This document shows positions 5,238 through 6,046 of a stretch of DNA of 6,046 nt, in pieces. The DNA is taken from positions 1 to 6,046 of the forward strand of contig WFPQ01000096.1 in assembly GCA_015487515.1 (NCBI GenBank), written 5' to 3'. A model generated the notes under the pieces. The model was not told the origin of the DNA, searched no databases, and saw only the letters and a program-made list of their open reading frames with translations. Made by a program: the position numbers and the translations under genes. The DNA is from Hyphomicrobiales bacterium. Lineage in GTDB: Bacteria; Pseudomonadota; Alphaproteobacteria; Rhizobiales; Devosiaceae. The stretch's first letter is position 1, and each line of letters starts with the position of its first letter.

Positions 5238-5983
5238 CGCCCGTCCTCCAGTTTGTCCAGTCCCAGCAGCCTTGCATTTTGGGTTTCCTTTTCGCTTACA
5301 TATTCGTCTATTGCCGCCCTGGCCCGGCTCCATCCTCTTGTGCGGGGGCGGAAAACGGTGGCCAGACCCAGCCGGACAAGCATGGTAAGGGGAAGTTTTC
5401 TGAAAAGCCCCATCAGCATGGAAACCAGCCAGTTCTGGGTCAGTTTCTGTCCGGTGGCAGAAAAGAACTGCCTTATGACCAGGCCGTCCTCGATCTTTCC
5501 GGTGTCAAACACCTGTTTTGAAAATCCCTCGTCGAACAGCATGGAGGGGGATTTGGGGGTATGGCCCTTGAGTTCCAGCCAGTGGGCGGTGGCTTTCATC
5601 ACCCCTTCGGGGTTGACATCGCGCGGACAGGCATAGGTGCACTTGTTGCACGAAACGCATTGCCAGATTATGTCCTTGTTGAGCAGCAGTTCGTCTTCCA
5701 TGCCCATGCGGATCAGGTAGATCCAGTAGCGGGGATTGAAATCATTGTTCAGGGCGTTGATGGTGCAGGCATTGGTGCATGATCCGCATTGCCAGCAGCG
5801 GTGAATGAATTCGCCTCCGGCCAGTCCGGCGATCTCGTCCTGCATGGCCTCGTTGTAATCGGTAATGGCGCGGGGGTTGATGAAGGTGCTCCAGTGCCCG
5901 GAAACATCGACCCCGTCAATGACAAGCTCTTCGTGCTCGACGATATTTTCGGGCCTGATGAGCGATTTTTCGTGGATTGGCAT
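5234..5983 (-). CDS. hdrC2: sHdr complex iron-sulfur subunit HdrC2
   Basis: HdrC-like electron-transfer subunit of the sHdr complex, expected to bind two cubane [4Fe-4S] clusters. Motifs: C63-x2-C66-x2-C69-x3-C73 (CWQCGSCTNAC) and C109-x2-C112-x2-C115-x3-C119-P (CVSCNKCTYACP); the first set is followed by Thr, not the usual Pro. The 249-aa length includes a ~60-residue N-terminal part and a C-terminal arm of about 100 residues containing a hydrophobic, Met/Leu-rich segment NWLVSMLMGLFRKLPLTM (about 182-199) that could attach the complex to the membrane, as membrane binding is reported for the Aquifex Hdr-like complex; it is not a clear transmembrane helix. ATG 5983 has GAGGGA about eight bases upstream. 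It begins 24 bp after the stop of the preceding gene and ends in a 4-base overlap with hdrB2, so the two subunits are coupled. Anaerobic G3P dehydrogenase or succinate dehydrogenase-type FeS subunits share the CxxC pattern, but the adjacent HdrB settles the identity. Confidence 0.93.
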   Translation of the reverse strand: MPIHEKSLIRPENIVEHEELVIDGVDVSGHWSTFINPRAITDYNEAMQDEIAGLAGGEFIHRCWQCGSCTNACTINALNNDFNPRYWIYLIRMGMEDELLLNKDIIWQCVSCNKCTYACPRDVNPEGVMKATAHWLELKGHTPKSPSMLFDEGFSKQVFDTGKIEDGLVIRQFFSATGQKLTQNWLVSMLMGLFRKLPLTMLVRLGLATVFRPRTRGWSRARAAIDEYVSEKETQNARLLGLDKLEDGR

Positions 5984-6007
5984 CGGGCTTCCCTCAAGTT
6001 TTTCCGT

Positions 6008-6046
6008 TCAATTCAACAACAGGGCGTTACCGCCCAGTTCGTGAAC
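6008..6046 (-). CDS. 3' end of the preceding operon gene (unidentified, truncated by window edge)
   Basis: On the minus strand the window opens with an in-frame VHELGGNALLLN and TGA (6008-6010), 24 bp ahead of hdrC2. The other two frames stop or give no protein-like text, so this is probably the C-terminus of the gene before hdrC2. In characterised shdr clusters of the order C1-B1-A-hyp-C2-B2 that position is held by the conserved hypothetical gene (hyp), but twelve residues cannot confirm it. Confidence 0.5.
   Translation of the reverse strand, partial: VHELGGNALLLN

Noticed and set aside
1..6046. CRISPR array, tRNA, rRNA or insertion sequence
   Set aside because: No regularly spaced repeats, no cloverleaf or CCA-type tRNA text, no transposase or terminal inverted repeats were seen.

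Overview
The window looks like a chromosome segment of a sulfur-oxidising proteobacterium, most likely an alphaproteobacterium. The evidence is a moderately GC-rich sequence, a proteobacterial-type LeuB, a PagL-like outer-membrane lipid A deacylase (so a Gram-negative), an ArsR regulator with the cysteine pair of the persulfide sensors SqrR/BigR, and the distal half of a sulfur-oxidising heterodisulfide reductase-like (sHdr) operon. Assignment is from reading motifs only; no database search was possible.

Left part, plus strand (1-1570): the 3' three quarters of leuB (leucine biosynthesis, its 5' end lies outside the window), then a signal-peptide-bearing PagL-type acyloxyacyl hydrolase. Neither has an obvious link to sulfur metabolism, and they seem to be the flank of the sulfur locus.

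Middle (1571-2434): a regulatory stretch with a good sigma70-type promoter (TTGCCA-18 bp-TATACT) whose spacer carries an inverted repeat, a 5'-leader hairpin, and then an ArsR/SmtB-family regulator on the plus strand whose only two cysteines (C56, C122) are 66 residues apart. It is followed by about 290 bp without a convincing gene, holding two GC-rich stem-loops, which separates it from the convergent minus-strand operon.

Right part, minus strand (6046 to 2435, transcribed right to left): the last codons of an unidentified gene, then hdrC2, hdrB2 (ATGA overlap), a 160-aa gene of unknown function, lbpA (lipoate-binding, GcvH-like), a dsrE-family gene and tusA. By analogy with characterised sHdr systems, TusA and the DsrE-type protein pass sulfane sulfur in the cytoplasm to the sHdr complex (HdrC2 with two [4Fe-4S] motifs, HdrB2 with two CCG domains), with lipoyl-LbpA as the essential partner. 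The ArsR protein is the natural candidate for the sulfane-sulfur-responsive repressor of this locus. hdrC1, hdrB1, hdrA, the lipoate-protein ligase and a rhodanese are not in the window; some are probably to the right of position 6046.

The most interesting items are the 160-aa cysteine-motif protein of unknown function inserted between hdrB2 and lbpA, the SqrR-like regulator with its candidate operator, and the structured RNA elements in the intergenic gaps.
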